From assembly GCA_020344865.1 (NCBI GenBank), contig CP070830.1, positions 1,534,834 to 1,540,852 of the forward strand: a stretch of 6,019 nucleotides of DNA, written 5' to 3'. The stretch's first letter is position 1. Each line of letters begins with the position of its first letter. The position numbers were made by a program, and so were the translations under genes. The notes under the pieces were generated by a model. That model ran no database searches. It worked only from the letters and a program-made list of their open reading frames with translations, and was not told the origin of the DNA. Source of the DNA: Planctomycetota bacterium (GTDB lineage Bacteria > Planctomycetota > Phycisphaerae > Sedimentisphaerales > Anaerobacaceae). This document shows positions 5,733-6,019 of the stretch, in pieces.

Positions 5733-6019
5733 AATAGCACAATACGTACTGCTGTGGTGGGGGCAGGCAAGATGGGGGAGATACATGCAAAGGTCTACGA
5801 CCAGATGCCCCAAAGTGACCTTGTTGCCGTAGTCGATATAGACGGAACGAAAGCGGAGCGCTTGGCCAAGCTATACGGTGCCGAAGCCTATACTGATTGT
5901 GCGGGTTTGCTAGGCAAGGTCGATGCAGTAACGATAGCTACTCCGACAGTGACACACCTAAAGCTGGCGGAGGTGTTCATAGCCAACAAAGTTGCAGCGA
6001 TGATTGAAAAGCCGTTGGC
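5727..6019 (+). CDS. Gfo/Idh/MocA-family NAD(P)-dependent oxidoreductase, 5' part; candidate GnnA
   Basis: Only the N-terminal Rossmann domain (97 codons) is inside the window. Visible are the nucleotide-binding loop VVGAGKMGEIH (residues 10-20), strand 2 ending in VVDID with Asp37, which favours NAD over NADP, LYGAEAYTD (49-57), VDAVTIATPTVTH (65-77) and the family EKP motif (94-96) whose Lys95 is the conserved active-site lysine. The GTG at 5727 is the only usable in-frame start between the lpxA stop and the Rossmann fold; CGGA at 5717-5720 is a weak ribosome site 6 bases before it. Family members oxidise sugars or sugar nucleotides. GnnA, which makes UDP-3-keto-GlcNAc for 2,3-diamino lipid A, belongs to this family and is encoded next to lpxA in Acidithiobacillus ferrooxidans. 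Position supports that role here, but the substrate cannot be read from this fragment. Confidence 0.92.
   Translation, partial: MANSTIRTAVVGAGKMGEIHAKVYDQMPQSDLVAVVDIDGTKAERLAKLYGAEAYTDCAGLLGKVDAVTIATPTVTHLKLAEVFIANKVAAMIEKPL

Noticed and set aside
5100..5813. 237-codon open frame on the minus strand opposite lpxA and the spacer
   Set aside because: Antisense to conserved hexapeptide repeats of LpxA, no domain seen, low-complexity shadow composition.
5611..5832. 73-codon plus-strand frame bridging lpxA and the oxidoreductase
   Set aside because: It overlaps both genes out of frame; the Rossmann motif GAGKMG and the EKP motif are in the frame starting at 5727, and this one shows no domain.
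1..6019. Mobile elements, CRISPR arrays, tRNA or rRNA genes, phage or toxin-antitoxin modules
   Set aside because: The window is almost fully occupied by conserved envelope genes on one strand; no array, inverted terminal repeats, transposase motifs or RNA-gene signatures are visible.

Overview
The window is a stretch of an outer-membrane biogenesis and lipid A operon from a Gram-negative (diderm) bacterium. All genes are on the + strand and tightly packed. In order they are: the 3' part of bamA (Omp85 barrel assembly protein), an ompH/skp-like periplasmic chaperone, a probable 32-residue membrane microprotein, lpxD, a fused lpxC-fabZ gene, lpxA, and the 5' part of a Gfo/Idh/MocA-family oxidoreductase. 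bamA and the oxidoreductase are cut by the window edges. The order resembles the classical bamA-skp-lpxD-fabZ-lpxA block of Proteobacteria, but LpxC is fused in front of FabZ and a dehydrogenase follows lpxA.

Lineage: the LpxC-FabZ fusion is known from Bacteroidota and relatives and from Planctomycetota. The LpxC sequence style (for example the stretch around DDILV-like/DGPI...DECVRHK), the OmpH C-terminus (LDITDEV) and frequent TTG/GTG starts suggest Planctomycetota, perhaps a Phycisphaerae-type organism. This comes from pattern memory, not a database search, and I hold it at about 0.6.

Layout: bases 2-1753 bamA; 1754-1814 a 61-base gap holding a possible 9-codon mini-ORF; 1815-2405 ompH; 2406-2509 a gap filled by the TTG-started microprotein frame, which runs 10 bases into lpxD; 2510-3550 lpxD; 3522-4832 lpxC-fabZ (29-base overlap with lpxD); 4836-5642 lpxA (3-base gap); 5643-5726 an 84-base spacer with a degenerate repeat and a hairpin; 5727 to the end the oxidoreductase. 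No non-coding stretch exceeds about 100 bases. I see no convincing terminator or internal promoter, so co-transcription is likely.

How the genes work together: LpxA acylates the UDP-sugar, LpxC deacetylates it and LpxD adds the second acyl chain. FabZ works on the same 3-hydroxyacyl-ACP pool that LpxA and LpxD use, so fusing it to LpxC links the committed lipid A step with fatty-acid elongation. OmpH/Skp and BamA deliver and insert the outer-membrane proteins of the same envelope. The terminal oxidoreductase sits where gnnA lies in bacteria that make 2,3-diamino (amide-linked) lipid A. That raises the testable idea that this organism makes GlcN3N-type lipid A. The most unusual items are the microprotein, the GnnA candidate and the altered pocket residues in LpxA and LpxC.
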